Source: Bacteroidales bacterium UBA3724 (GTDB lineage: Bacteria; Bacteroidota; Bacteroidia; Bacteroidales; P3). Taken from it: a stretch of 33,031 nucleotides of DNA. The stretch lies in the NCBI GenBank assembly GCA_002371315.1, contig DFHL01000099.1:1-33031 (forward strand). Reading direction: 5' to 3'. The notes under the pieces were generated by a model. It had not been told where the DNA came from and ran no database searches. It was given only the letters and a program-made list of their open reading frames with translations. A program made the translations under genes and the position numbers. Shown here in pieces: positions 9,014-16,248 of the stretch (its first letter is position 1; each line of letters opens with the position of its first letter).

Positions 9014-10092
9014 TACAACACCCTCCCCCTTAGCTCTACATCATTTTCGCAAGCGCCAGACAGACCGTCATAGGTGTACTTATATGCTTGATGTCCTTTT
9101 TTCAATGTCTTCGCAATTGTGTATAAGCGCATTTCTTGCTGATATTCTTGATGCTCGGTCAACATTTGGTTGAGTTTTTGAAGTGTCTCTTTGCTATGGG
9201 TGGTGACAAAGATCTGTTTGTTGGTTCCTACTGCAAGTGCAAAGATGGCTTCCCAGAGTTTCTTATAAGCAGAATAATGGAGGCCATTCTCAATTTCGTC
9301 AATCAAAAGAATGTTGTTCACTGGGTTGGCTGACGCTGCAACGATGTTTAAGTATCGTCGCAGGCCGTCGCCTTGCATATTGACTGTTAACAGTTGGTCG
9401 ATGCCGTCCAATCCGATGTAAGCAACGTTGTTTAGTATTTCCAATGTTGTTATTCGGCTGTCGAAATATTGGAGACGTTCTGTTACAATGTCTTTTCTTT
9501 TTCGTTTTGCTATCTCAACCAAGTCATTGGCGGGATTGCCTGCTGCCAAATCCGACGATATGAATGCTACACTATTCTTTTCAAGATAGCCTTCTGCCAA
9601 TCTCTTGTTTGAAATCATTCCTTGCGGATTGATAGTTAAGCTACATTCATAGCTTTTTTTATTTTGGCCGGATTCTATGTCGAAGGCCATCTTTAGTGTA
9701 TTTAGAAATGTCTTGTTTTCTGAGGTTGGAATATGACCATTTTGTTCGCTGACCTGTGATTTCTCATCGAACATATAGGTCAATTCCAATGTGAGATGGC
9801 GTTTGGTTTCGTCGAATAATTCAGCGGCTACATCAGGCTTCGTTTTCAGGTCGTAGTTGTGAAACAGGTATCCTAAGTCTGCAAAATTGCTGAAACTACG
9901 TGACCGAATTGCATTAATGGCTTGGGGTAGGTCGGGATTCGACATACCCATAAGCAGAAGGATGCATTCAAGCACAGAGCTTTTGCCGGAACTATTTTGC
10001 CCGAGAAAGACGTTTACACGTGAAAAATCGTCAATCTCCAAATGATTGATTCCTCTGAATTTATTGATTTTGATATTTTTAAATCCGTCCAT
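9013..10092 (-). CDS. AAA/ABC-like ATPase (OLD/AriA-like), first gene of defence operon
   Basis: A 359-residue SMC/ABC-type ATPase. Walker A is GQNSSGKS at 31-38 and the signature-like stretch is MQGDGLRR. Walker B is ILLIDEIENGLH with D265 and E266, and the H-loop is TTHS with H299. FKNIKINKFRGI at the N-terminus is typical of RecF/OLD-like ATPases that head anti-phage systems. It is coupled by a one-base overlap to the TOPRIM gene, so it probably forms the sensor or scaffold of a PARIS- or OLD-like complex. It is the promoter-proximal gene: a well-formed promoter lies about 30 bp upstream, and no other obvious promoter appears before the methyltransferase. The pair may therefore be co-regulated with the restriction genes or may be an independent system that shares the transcript. 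Confidence 0.85.
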   Translation of the reverse strand: MDGFKNIKINKFRGINHLEIDDFSRVNVFLGQNSSGKSSVLECILLLMGMSNPDLPQAINAIRSRSFSNFADLGYLFHNYDLKTKPDVAAELFDETKRHLTLELTYMFDEKSQVSEQNGHIPTSENKTFLNTLKMAFDIESGQNKKSYECSLTINPQGMISNKRLAEGYLEKNSVAFISSDLAAGNPANDLVEIAKRKRKDIVTERLQYFDSRITTLEILNNVAYIGLDGIDQLLTVNMQGDGLRRYLNIVAASANPVNNILLIDEIENGLHYSAYKKLWEAIFALAVGTNKQIFVTTHSKETLQKLNQMLTEHQEYQQEMRLYTIAKTLKKGHQAYKYTYDGLSGACENDVELRGRVL

Positions 10093-10123
10093 TGCGATCG
10101 CTTGTTTATATTACACGCAAATG

Positions 10124-10154
10124 CAAAAGTACGATTTTTTTTTTATTTGACAAA
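10124..10154 (-). promoter_or_regulatory. main promoter of the defence operon (TTTG-N19-TACTTTTG)
   Basis: On the minus strand TTTG (10,154-10,151) is followed after exactly 19 bp by TACTTTTG (10,131-10,124), an exact match to the Bacteroidales -33/-7 consensus. A start near 10,119 gives a leader of about 27 nt to the ATPase ATG at 10,092. The 19-bp spacer contains an uninterrupted run of ten A (T on the plus strand, 10,135-10,144). Confidence 0.75.
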
Positions 10155-10253
10155 ATATATCGTTGCATTCATTCAAAATGTATGAATATCAGTATTATAG
10201 TGTGCGCGATGCCAAAATAGCAACATTGAAATCTGATGCAAAGGATTTCTTTT

Positions 10254-10287
10254 TAGAAAAAAAAGCACCGCGACGCGGTGCTTTTTT
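10254..10287 (-). terminator. Rho-independent terminator of the tRNA-Arg gene
   Basis: A perfect 7-bp stem, GCACCGC / GCGGTGC (10,264-10,280) with a GAC loop on the plus strand, is flanked by A-rich and T-rich tracts. It begins directly after the tRNA 3' end and reads hairpin then poly-U on the minus strand. The symmetric tracts could make it bidirectional. Confidence 0.8.
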
Positions 10288-10288
10288 G

Positions 10289-10360
10289 TACCCCCTGGGG
10301 GAATCGAACCCTCATTTAAAGTTTAGGAAACTTCCGTTCTATCCGTTGAACTAAGGAGGC
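10289..10360 (-). tRNA. tRNA-Arg (anticodon CCU)
   Basis: The minus strand folds into a 72-nt cloverleaf. The acceptor is GCCTCCT with AGGGGGT, the D-arm is GTTC/GAAC, and the anticodon arm is GAAGT, loop TTCCTAA, ACTTT, giving anticodon CCT. The variable loop has 4 nt, and the T-arm is GAGGG, TTCGATT, CCCCC, followed by discriminator A. CCA is not encoded, which is usual in Bacteroidetes. An A-C mismatch sits at the second pair of the T-stem. The 3' end faces the defence operon, so the gene is a plausible past integration site. Confidence 0.92.
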
Positions 10361-10365
10361 AGTTT

Positions 10366-10432
10366 TTGATTGCGTAATTGCGTTAGTGTGTTATTGCGCT
10401 ATTATTGATTGCGTTATTATAGACTTGTCTGT
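10366..10432. repeat. TGCGTTA-type degenerate repeat array A
   Basis: A degenerate tandem run of GATTGCGTAATTGCGTTA, GTGTGTTATTGCGC and GATTGCGTTATTATAG words between the tRNA and the small kinase-associated gene. Similar arrays lie at 11,252-11,299, 11,645-11,697 and, inverted, 11,713-11,759. Confidence 0.6.
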
Positions 10433-10505
10433 TTTCAATTATTTTGAGTTCTCCAATTCGTTAATTGGTTGTTGTTTCTATGTTCTTAACGCAGTTGGTG
10501 GGCGA

Positions 10506-10688
10506 TTATTGCACGGAAGGGATTTTTTTTATTGCTTCGCTTGCTGGGATGCGCTCGATGGTGTCGTCGGCGTTGCAAATCACTATGTCCTGTCCGTGCA
10601 GAGCCTTCTCTTCCAGCATCCGTCGTTCGGCAAGGGCCAATCCGTATTGCAGTTTTTCGGTTAGTATTTGTGCATCCTTATCTGACAT
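10506..10688 (-). CDS. small acidic protein overlapping the zeta-like kinase gene
   Basis: A 60-residue product with no signal peptide or membrane segment. It has a charged helical N-terminal half (TEKLQYGLALAERRM) and a short C-terminal tail. I do not recognise the family. The ATG at 10,688 lies inside the end of the zeta-like kinase gene (11-bp overlap), which supports translation and a linked function. It could be a small partner or antitoxin-like subunit. In classical epsilon-zeta systems the antitoxin lies upstream of the toxin and is unrelated in sequence, so this is only a suggestion. Confidence 0.6.
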   Translation of the reverse strand: MSDKDAQILTEKLQYGLALAERRMLEEKALHGQDIVICNADDTIERIPASEAIKKIPSVQ

Positions 10689-11253
10689 AACTTCTTATCT
10701 TGTTGTATATTTCCTCGTCGTAGATGGTCGATGCCAGCTGTTTGCCTCCGCGGGCAACGGCGATGCGCGGCGTCGCGCTGTTGTCGTAAAGCATCCAGTA
10801 GTCCACTTCGGGGGAATACAGATTAAACAAATTGGATATACCCGACACGTAGCGTCGGCGAGTCGTCGCCACCGGTATGTCGTGACCGCCGTTGCGGACG
10901 CGCTCGGCCACGCGCTGCAGGGCCAGCTCGGGCGTGCGAAGCCAGAAAAACAGCAGCGTCACCATATAGCCCATCGACTGTGCCTGGCGCACAAGGTTGA
11001 TGTACGACCGTGTTGCCAGCGTAGTCTCGATGGCGAACGACTCTTCGCGCCCCAGCAGTTCGCGGATGCGTTTCAACATCAGTTTGCCGGCCTCGATTGA
11101 AGTGCTGTTGGGGTTGAAAGGGGAGAGGCCGCGGGCTATCTCGTCGGCGTTGACAAACTCCTTGCATTCAAGAATCTCGGGCAATATGGTGTAAGAGGCC
11201 GTGGTTTTCCCAGCCCCGTTGCACCCTGCTATTATGTAGAGATTCTTGTTCAT
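10678..11253 (-). CDS. zeta-toxin-like P-loop kinase
   Basis: A 191-residue P-loop protein. Walker A is GCNGAGKT at 10-17. It also shows a zeta-type NADEIARGLSPF segment (about 35-46), an ESFAIETTLATRSY segment that resembles the substrate region of zeta/PezT kinases, and a basic LRTPELALQRVAERV helix with RRR further on. Zeta toxins phosphorylate UDP-N-acetylglucosamine and block wall synthesis, but chromosomal relatives in Bacteroidetes are widespread and few have been tested. The gene starts at the ATG at 11,253, within a TGCGTTA repeat array and 24 bp after the four-helix-bundle gene. It overlaps a small downstream gene. Base composition is close to the host core, unlike the AT-rich part of the defence island. 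Confidence 0.78.
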   Translation of the reverse strand: MNKNLYIIAGCNGAGKTTASYTILPEILECKEFVNADEIARGLSPFNPNSTSIEAGKLMLKRIRELLGREESFAIETTLATRSYINLVRQAQSMGYMVTLLFFWLRTPELALQRVAERVRNGGHDIPVATTRRRYVSGISNLFNLYSPEVDYWMLYDNSATPRIAVARGGKQLASTIYDEEIYNKIRSYVR

Positions 11254-11299
11254 AAATTGCGTTATTGCGTTATTGTGTTATTGCGTTAGTATATTGTTG
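11252..11299. repeat. TGCGTTA-type degenerate repeat array B
   Basis: ATTGCGTTATTGCGTTATTG and related words repeat directly between the four-helix-bundle stop and the zeta-like start, extending slightly into the end of the four-helix-bundle gene. Same family as arrays A, C and D. Confidence 0.65.
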
Positions 11300-11646
11300 C
11301 GCTTTTTTACTGTAATTGAGGCGGAGTTCATCATCTTGTAGATCTCTTCGAGTTGTTCTTTCAAACCGTTGAACCGATCGGCGTCAATGTGTCCGCTTGA
11401 ATGGAGAATATCAAGCCAAAAGTAGGTTTCATTAGCCTCTTTGAGCGAAATTGACAGCTTGTGGACAAAATCCTGTGGGCTTTCGGAACCTAATGCTTCG
11501 CAATAATTGGCACCAATACTCGTTCCTGATCTTAATATTTGTTTCGACATAACATACTCTCCTTTTTCTCGAAGGTTGTTGCAAAGTGCAATTACTTCGA
11601 TGGCAAAAGCCTTGCATTTGTCGTATGTGATGCCTTGTGTCCTCAT
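11278..11646 (-). CDS. four-helix-bundle protein, 23S rRNA intervening-sequence (TIGR02436/S23) family
   Basis: A 122-residue all-helical protein with the family hallmark around residues 33-75: SKQILRSGTSIGANY.EA, DFVHKLSISLKEANETYFWL. I place the start at the ATG at 11,646; a TTG one codon upstream is less likely. Members were first seen encoded inside intervening sequences of 23S rRNA, and relatives (bAvd) act as accessory factors in diversity-generating retroelements. They form pentameric, basic barrels that probably bind nucleic acid, and most stand-alone copies have no known role. Here it stands without a reverse transcriptase or rRNA gene, between infB and a zeta-like kinase gene, and is flanked by TGCGTTA repeat arrays on both sides. 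Confidence 0.88.
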   Translation of the reverse strand: MRTQGITYDKCKAFAIEVIALCNNLREKGEYVMSKQILRSGTSIGANYCEALGSESPQDFVHKLSISLKEANETYFWLDILHSSGHIDADRFNGLKEQLEEIYKMMNSASITVKKRNNILTQ

Positions 11647-11759
11647 CAATTATATTGCGTTGTTGTGTAATTGCATTAATGTGTTATTATGTTAGTAAAG
11701 TTGTTCTCATTGGATTGCGTAGCCACTAACGCATTAACACACTAACACATTAACGCATT
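11645..11759. repeat. TGCGTTA-type arrays C and D forming a large inverted repeat after infB
   Basis: Array C (11,645-11,697) reads ATTGCGTTGTTGTGTAATTG then ATTAATGTGTTATTATG. Array D (11,713-11,759) reads in the opposite sense: ACTAACGCATTAACACAC then TAACACATTAACGCATT. The two could pair as an imperfect long hairpin directly after the infB stop. That might end or stabilise the infB transcript, although no clean poly-U tract is visible. Confidence 0.6.
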
Positions 11760-11760
11760 C

Positions 11761-14712
11761 TTACAGTTTGCGTTTTATTTCTATCACTTCGTAGGCTTCG
11801 ACGATGTCGCCGACCTTGATGTCGTTGAAATTCTCGATGTTAAGGCCGCAGTCCTGACCGCTGACAACCTCTTTGACGTCGTCCTTGAAACGCTTCAGCG
11901 AAGCCAGCTTGCCGGTATATACCACGATGCCATCGCGGATGACGCGCACATTGCTGGTGCGGCTGATCTTGCCGTCGAGGCACATACAGCCGGCAATGGT
12001 ACCCACCTTGCTGATTTTGAAGGTTTCGCGGATCTCGAGGTTGGCCACAATCTTCTCCTGTTTCTCGGGCGAAAGCATACCTTCGATAGCGTCTTTCAGC
12101 TCGTTGATGGCATCGTAGATGATGCTGTAGAGCCGAATGTCGATATGCTCCGTCTCGGCCATCTTGCGTGCTCCCACCGAGGGGCGCACCTGGAAGCCGA
12201 TGATGATAGCGTCGCTCGATTCGGCCAGCAACACGTCGTTCTCGGTAATCTGTCCCACAGCCTTGTGGATGACGTTGACCTGAACCTCGTCGGTCGACAA
12301 CTTGAGCAGCGAGTCGCTGAGAGCCTCGACCGAACCGTCCACATCGGCCTTGACGATGATGTTCAGCTCCTTGAAGTTGCCCAGCGCGATGCGGCGGCCA
12401 ATCTCGTCGAGGGTCATATGTTTCTGTGTGCGCAAACCCAGTTCGCGTTGCAGCTGCGTGCGGCGGTTGGCGATGTCCTTGGCCTCCTTCTCGTTCTCGG
12501 TGACGTTGAAAGTGTCGCCGGCCTGGCAGGCGCCGGTAAGGCCCAGCAGCAGCACAGGCTGCGACGGACCTGCCGACATAACCTCCTGGTTACGCTCGTT
12601 GTACATAGCGCGGACGCGGCCGCTGATGGCACCGGCCACGATGGGGTCGCCCTTGCGGATGGTGCCGTCCTCGACAAGGATTTTTGCCACATAGCCGCGA
12701 CCCTTGTCCAGCGAACTCTCGATGACGGTACCCTTGGCGCGCTTGTTGGGATTGCCCTTCAGCTCCATAATATCGGCCTGAAGGATAACCTTTTCCAACA
12801 GCTCGTCCACGCCGATACCCTTCTTGGCGCTGATGTCCTGGCTCTGGTACTTGCCGCCCCATTCCTCGACCAGCAGGTTCATATTGGCCAGCTCGGTCTT
12901 GATGCGGTCGGGGTCGGCACCCGGCTTGTCTATTTTGTTAATTGCAAATACGATGGGAACACCGGCGGCCTGAGCGTGGTTGATAGCCTCGACCGTCTGG
13001 GGCATAATCTTGTCGTCGGCGGCGATGACGATGATGGCGATGTCGGTCATCTTGGCACCGCGGGCACGCATAGCCGTAAAGGCCTCGTGGCCAGGGGTGT
13101 CAAGGAACGTGATGCGGCGTCCGTCGGCGGTGGTCACCTCGTAGGCACCGATGTGCTGCGTGATGCCGCCAGCCTCGCCGGCAATGACGTTGGTCTTGCG
13201 GATATAGTCGAGCAGCGACGTCTTGCCGTGGTCCACGTGGCCCATAACGGTCACGATGGGGTTGCGGGTGACGAGGTCTTCGGGGTTGTCCTCCTCTTCA
13301 ATCTTATGCAGCGTGTCGACCACCTCCGAGCTTGCAAAGCTGATTTCGTAACCGAACTCGTCGGCGATGAGGCGTATCGTCTCGGCATCGAGGCGCTGGT
13401 TGATGCTGACAAAGATGCCCACCTGCATACAGGTGGCGATGATCTGCGTCACGGGGATGTTCATCATCGTGGCCAGCTCGTTGGCGGTGACGAACTCCGT
13501 CACCTGCAGCGTCTTCTGGCTTTCCATCTCGCGCATCTGCTCCTCCTCGATTTGCTGGTGCACCTTCTGGCGCTTCTCGCGGTTGTGCTTCGAGGTCTTC
13601 GACTTGCCCATCGGGCTCAGGCGGGCCAGGGTCTCCTTTATCTGCTTCTCGATCTCGGCGTCGTCCACCTCGGGTTTCTTCTTCTCGACGGCTTTTTTCT
13701 TCTTCTCGCTCTTCTTGTCCTTGCCCTTGGCGGCGTTCTTGCTGTCGGCTTGGGCTGCTGTCTGTGCAGCGTTCTCGTCCACTTTCACGCCGTCCTTCTT
13801 TATGCGCTTGCGCTTCTTTTTCTTCTCCTCCTCGCGTTTGGGCTTGGGTTTGTCGAATTGCGAAAGGTCTATCTTGGTGACAACCTTCGGGCCCTCAAGC
13901 TTCTGGTATTGGGTCTCGATGAATTCGATTTCCTTTTCAGGGGCCTTGGGCTCCACCTTTTCGGGGGCCTTCTCCGGGGCGGGCTGCGCCTTCTCCTTGG
14001 CCTGTTTTTCGGGCTTGGGTTCGGCAGCGCTCTTCTTCTCGGCCTTGGCGGTCTCGGCAGCCTCTTTGGCCTTCTTTTTCTCTTTCTCCTTCTTCTCTTT
14101 GGCCTTGCGCTCCTCTTTCTCGGCCTTCGACGGCTTGGTGGGAGCCGGACGCATACGCGTGTTGATGGCCGAAAGGTCTATCTTGTCCACGATGCGCACC
14201 TCGGCGTCGAAGGCGTTCTTGCCCTCCTTGACGCCGGCCACCGACGTGCGCAGCACCTTGGTCTCGAACTTGGGCTGTTTGGGCTCGGGTGCCGGCTCGG
14301 TCTGCTCCTTGGGCTCCTCGGATGCCGTTTCCGGCGTGGTCTCGTCATCGGCCTTAGGCTCGCTGTCGTCGTCCTTTTCCGCCTTGGCGGCCTCTTTGGT
14401 TTGGGGAGTGTTGAAGTTCTTGATGATAACCTCGTCGCCAAAATTGCGCGAGTCGTCGCCGGTCGAGTTTGTGGCTTCGATGACGACGCTGTTGCCCGTG
14501 CTGATTTCTATGCGGTCAGCATTCTCTTTCACCTGCCGTTCCGCCTGGAACGCGGTGGCCAACAAAGCATACTGCTCTGCGGTGAGCCTTGCGTTGGGAT
14601 TCGCGTCGACCTGATGGCCCTTCTTGGCAAGGTATTCCACCAGGGTGGGAATGCCGACGTTCAGTTCTTTGGCGGCTTTGTTGAGTCTGATGTTTTTCGG
14701 TTCTTCTGACAT
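11761..14712 (-). CDS. infB: translation initiation factor IF-2
   Basis: A 983-residue GTPase that brings initiator tRNA to the 30S subunit and promotes 70S joining. The N-terminal IF2_N-like segment (IRLNKAAKELNVG) leads into a long Lys/Glu/Ala/Pro-rich linker of about 300 residues. The G domain begins near residue 485: G1 GHVDHGKTS around 490, G3 DTPGHE around 540, and G4 NKID around 592. The beta-barrel and C-terminal initiator-tRNA-binding domains complete a full-length protein. It is the last gene of rimP-nusA-infB, 90 bp after nusA, and starts at the ATG at 14,712. The biased coding strand leaves a long open antisense frame across most of the gene, which I regard as non-coding. Confidence 0.97.
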   Translation of the reverse strand: MSEEPKNIRLNKAAKELNVGIPTLVEYLAKKGHQVDANPNARLTAEQYALLATAFQAERQVKENADRIEISTGNSVVIEATNSTGDDSRNFGDEVIIKNFNTPQTKEAAKAEKDDDSEPKADDETTPETASEEPKEQTEPAPEPKQPKFETKVLRTSVAGVKEGKNAFDAEVRIVDKIDLSAINTRMRPAPTKPSKAEKEERKAKEKKEKEKKKAKEAAETAKAEKKSAAEPKPEKQAKEKAQPAPEKAPEKVEPKAPEKEIEFIETQYQKLEGPKVVTKIDLSQFDKPKPKREEEKKKKRKRIKKDGVKVDENAAQTAAQADSKNAAKGKDKKSEKKKKAVEKKKPEVDDAEIEKQIKETLARLSPMGKSKTSKHNREKRQKVHQQIEEEQMREMESQKTLQVTEFVTANELATMMNIPVTQIIATCMQVGIFVSINQRLDAETIRLIADEFGYEISFASSEVVDTLHKIEEEDNPEDLVTRNPIVTVMGHVDHGKTSLLDYIRKTNVIAGEAGGITQHIGAYEVTTADGRRITFLDTPGHEAFTAMRARGAKMTDIAIIVIAADDKIMPQTVEAINHAQAAGVPIVFAINKIDKPGADPDRIKTELANMNLLVEEWGGKYQSQDISAKKGIGVDELLEKVILQADIMELKGNPNKRAKGTVIESSLDKGRGYVAKILVEDGTIRKGDPIVAGAISGRVRAMYNERNQEVMSAGPSQPVLLLGLTGACQAGDTFNVTENEKEAKDIANRRTQLQRELGLRTQKHMTLDEIGRRIALGNFKELNIIVKADVDGSVEALSDSLLKLSTDEVQVNVIHKAVGQITENDVLLAESSDAIIIGFQVRPSVGARKMAETEHIDIRLYSIIYDAINELKDAIEGMLSPEKQEKIVANLEIRETFKISKVGTIAGCMCLDGKISRTSNVRVIRDGIVVYTGKLASLKRFKDDVKEVVSGQDCGLNIENFNDIKVGDIVEAYEVIEIKRKL

Positions 14713-14802
14713 AACACTCCTCTTTTTTAGTTGGAAATTCAGTTGTTGTTTTGCTGGCGCAGTCTCTTTTTGCGGTGCTTGCGGCGCACCTTGCTTTGCG
14801 CC

Positions 14803-16224
14803 TTATTCTTCTTCGAATTCTGCCTTGAGCACGCTGATGACGTGGTCTATCGTCTCCTCGTCAAGGCCGGTGCGCTGCATCAAGTCTTCTTTCTTGATGG
14901 CCAGCACGCTCTTGGCTGTCTCGCAGCCTATCTTCAGCAGGGCGTTGATGACGCTCTGGTCTATCTCGTCGTCGAACTCCTTCAGGTCGACGTCAAACAG
15001 GCCCTTCAGCACGTCGAGCACGTGGTCGATGGTCTCCTCCTCAAGGTCGGTGCGGTTGATGAGCTCTTCCTTCGGCAGCGCCAGCACGCTCTTGGCCGTG
15101 TCGCAGCCTATCTTGATAAGCTCGTCGACAACCCATCCCTCGATGTCGCCCTTCAGGGTCTTCAGGTCCACATCGTCCAGGTCCTCGTCGGTATTGCGGT
15201 AAATCTCAATCTCATAGCCGCACAGCTTGCTGGCCAGCTTGATGTTGTGGCCGCCTTTGCCGATGGCCAGCGACACCTGGTCGGGCTCCATAAACACCTC
15301 GGCCGTCTTGGTGTCCTCGTTGATGGAAATCTTGGTGATTTCGGCCGGGCTCAGCGAGCGGCGGATCATAAGCTCGGGGCGGCTCGAATAGTTGATGACG
15401 TCGATGTTCTCGTTCTTCAGCTCGCGCACGATGCCGTGGATGCGGTTGCCCTTCATACCCACGCACGAACCCACCGGGTCGATGCGGTCGTCATACGATT
15501 CGACGGCCACCTTGGCCCTCTCGCCGGGCACGCGCACGATGTTGCGGATGGTGATCAGACCGTCGTATATCTCAGGCACCTCGGCCTCCAGCAGGCGCTC
15601 CAGGAAGATGGGCGACGTGCGCGACAGGATGATCACCGGGTTGTTGTTCTTCAGCTCCACCTTCAGCACGATGGCCCTCACCGTGTCGCCCTTGCGGAAG
15701 CGGTCCGACGGAATCTGCTCGCTCTTGGGCAGCACCAGCTCTATCTTCTCCTCGTCCAGAACCAGTATCTCCTTGTTCCAGGGCTGATACACCTCGCCGA
15801 TGACGATCTCGCCAACCTTGTCCTTGTATTTCTGGAAGATAAGCGACTTCTCATAGTCCTGTATCTTGCCCACAAGGTTCTGGTGGATGGCCAGAATCTC
15901 GCGGCGGCCAAACTCGGTCAGCGGCACAGGCTCCGACAGATCCTCGCCCACCTCAAAGTCCGACTCGATCTTGATGGCCTCCGAGTACTCGATTTCGCGC
16001 TTGCTGTCAGTCAGCTTGCCGTCCTCGACGATGAGGCGGTTGCGGTAGATCTCCAGGTCGCCCTTGTCGATGTTGACGATGATGTCGAAATTGTCGTCCG
16101 TGCCATATTTCTTGGCCAGAGCGGTGCGGAACACCTCCTCAAGGATGTGCATCAGCGTCTCACGGTCGATGTTCTTGAAATCTTTGAATTCCGAAAAGGA
16201 ATCGATAAGTCCTGACGTTTTCAT
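14803..16224 (-). CDS. nusA: transcription termination/antitermination factor NusA
   Basis: A 473-residue RNA-polymerase-associated factor. It has an N-terminal RNAP-binding domain (about 1-130), an S1 domain (about 135-200) and two KH domains, with GSCVGMKGNRIHG and AIGKGGHNIKLASKL marking the KH1/KH2 loops. Two C-terminal acidic repeats (about 348-473) follow. They are strikingly alike (IGCDTAKSVLALPKEELINRT versus IGCETAKSVLAIKKEDLMQRT), also at DNA level, which shows a tandem duplication. Such C-terminal repeats occur in E. coli NusA but are often absent elsewhere. The gene lies between rimP and infB in the conserved order and starts at the ATG at 16,224. Confidence 0.96.
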   Translation of the reverse strand: MKTSGLIDSFSEFKDFKNIDRETLMHILEEVFRTALAKKYGTDDNFDIIVNIDKGDLEIYRNRLIVEDGKLTDSKREIEYSEAIKIESDFEVGEDLSEPVPLTEFGRREILAIHQNLVGKIQDYEKSLIFQKYKDKVGEIVIGEVYQPWNKEILVLDEEKIELVLPKSEQIPSDRFRKGDTVRAIVLKVELKNNNPVIILSRTSPIFLERLLEAEVPEIYDGLITIRNIVRVPGERAKVAVESYDDRIDPVGSCVGMKGNRIHGIVRELKNENIDVINYSSRPELMIRRSLSPAEITKISINEDTKTAEVFMEPDQVSLAIGKGGHNIKLASKLCGYEIEIYRNTDEDLDDVDLKTLKGDIEGWVVDELIKIGCDTAKSVLALPKEELINRTDLEEETIDHVLDVLKGLFDVDLKEFDDEIDQSVINALLKIGCETAKSVLAIKKEDLMQRTGLDEETIDHVISVLKAEFEEE

Positions 16225-16248
16225 TACTAATTGGTATTGAATATCGTG

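Noticed and set aside
1..10360. prophage or conjugative element carrying the defence genes
   Set aside because: No integrase, relaxase, capsid or mobilisation gene is visible, only the tRNA context and composition.
12145..14709. long open frame of 854 codons antisense to infB
   Set aside because: It mirrors infB's Lys/Glu/Ala-rich, GC-biased codons. The translation is Leu/Gly/His-rich low-complexity sequence without a domain, and infB is beyond doubt.
14731..16215. 494-codon frame antisense to nusA
   Set aside because: Shadow of a well-supported gene, with no recognisable domain or start context.
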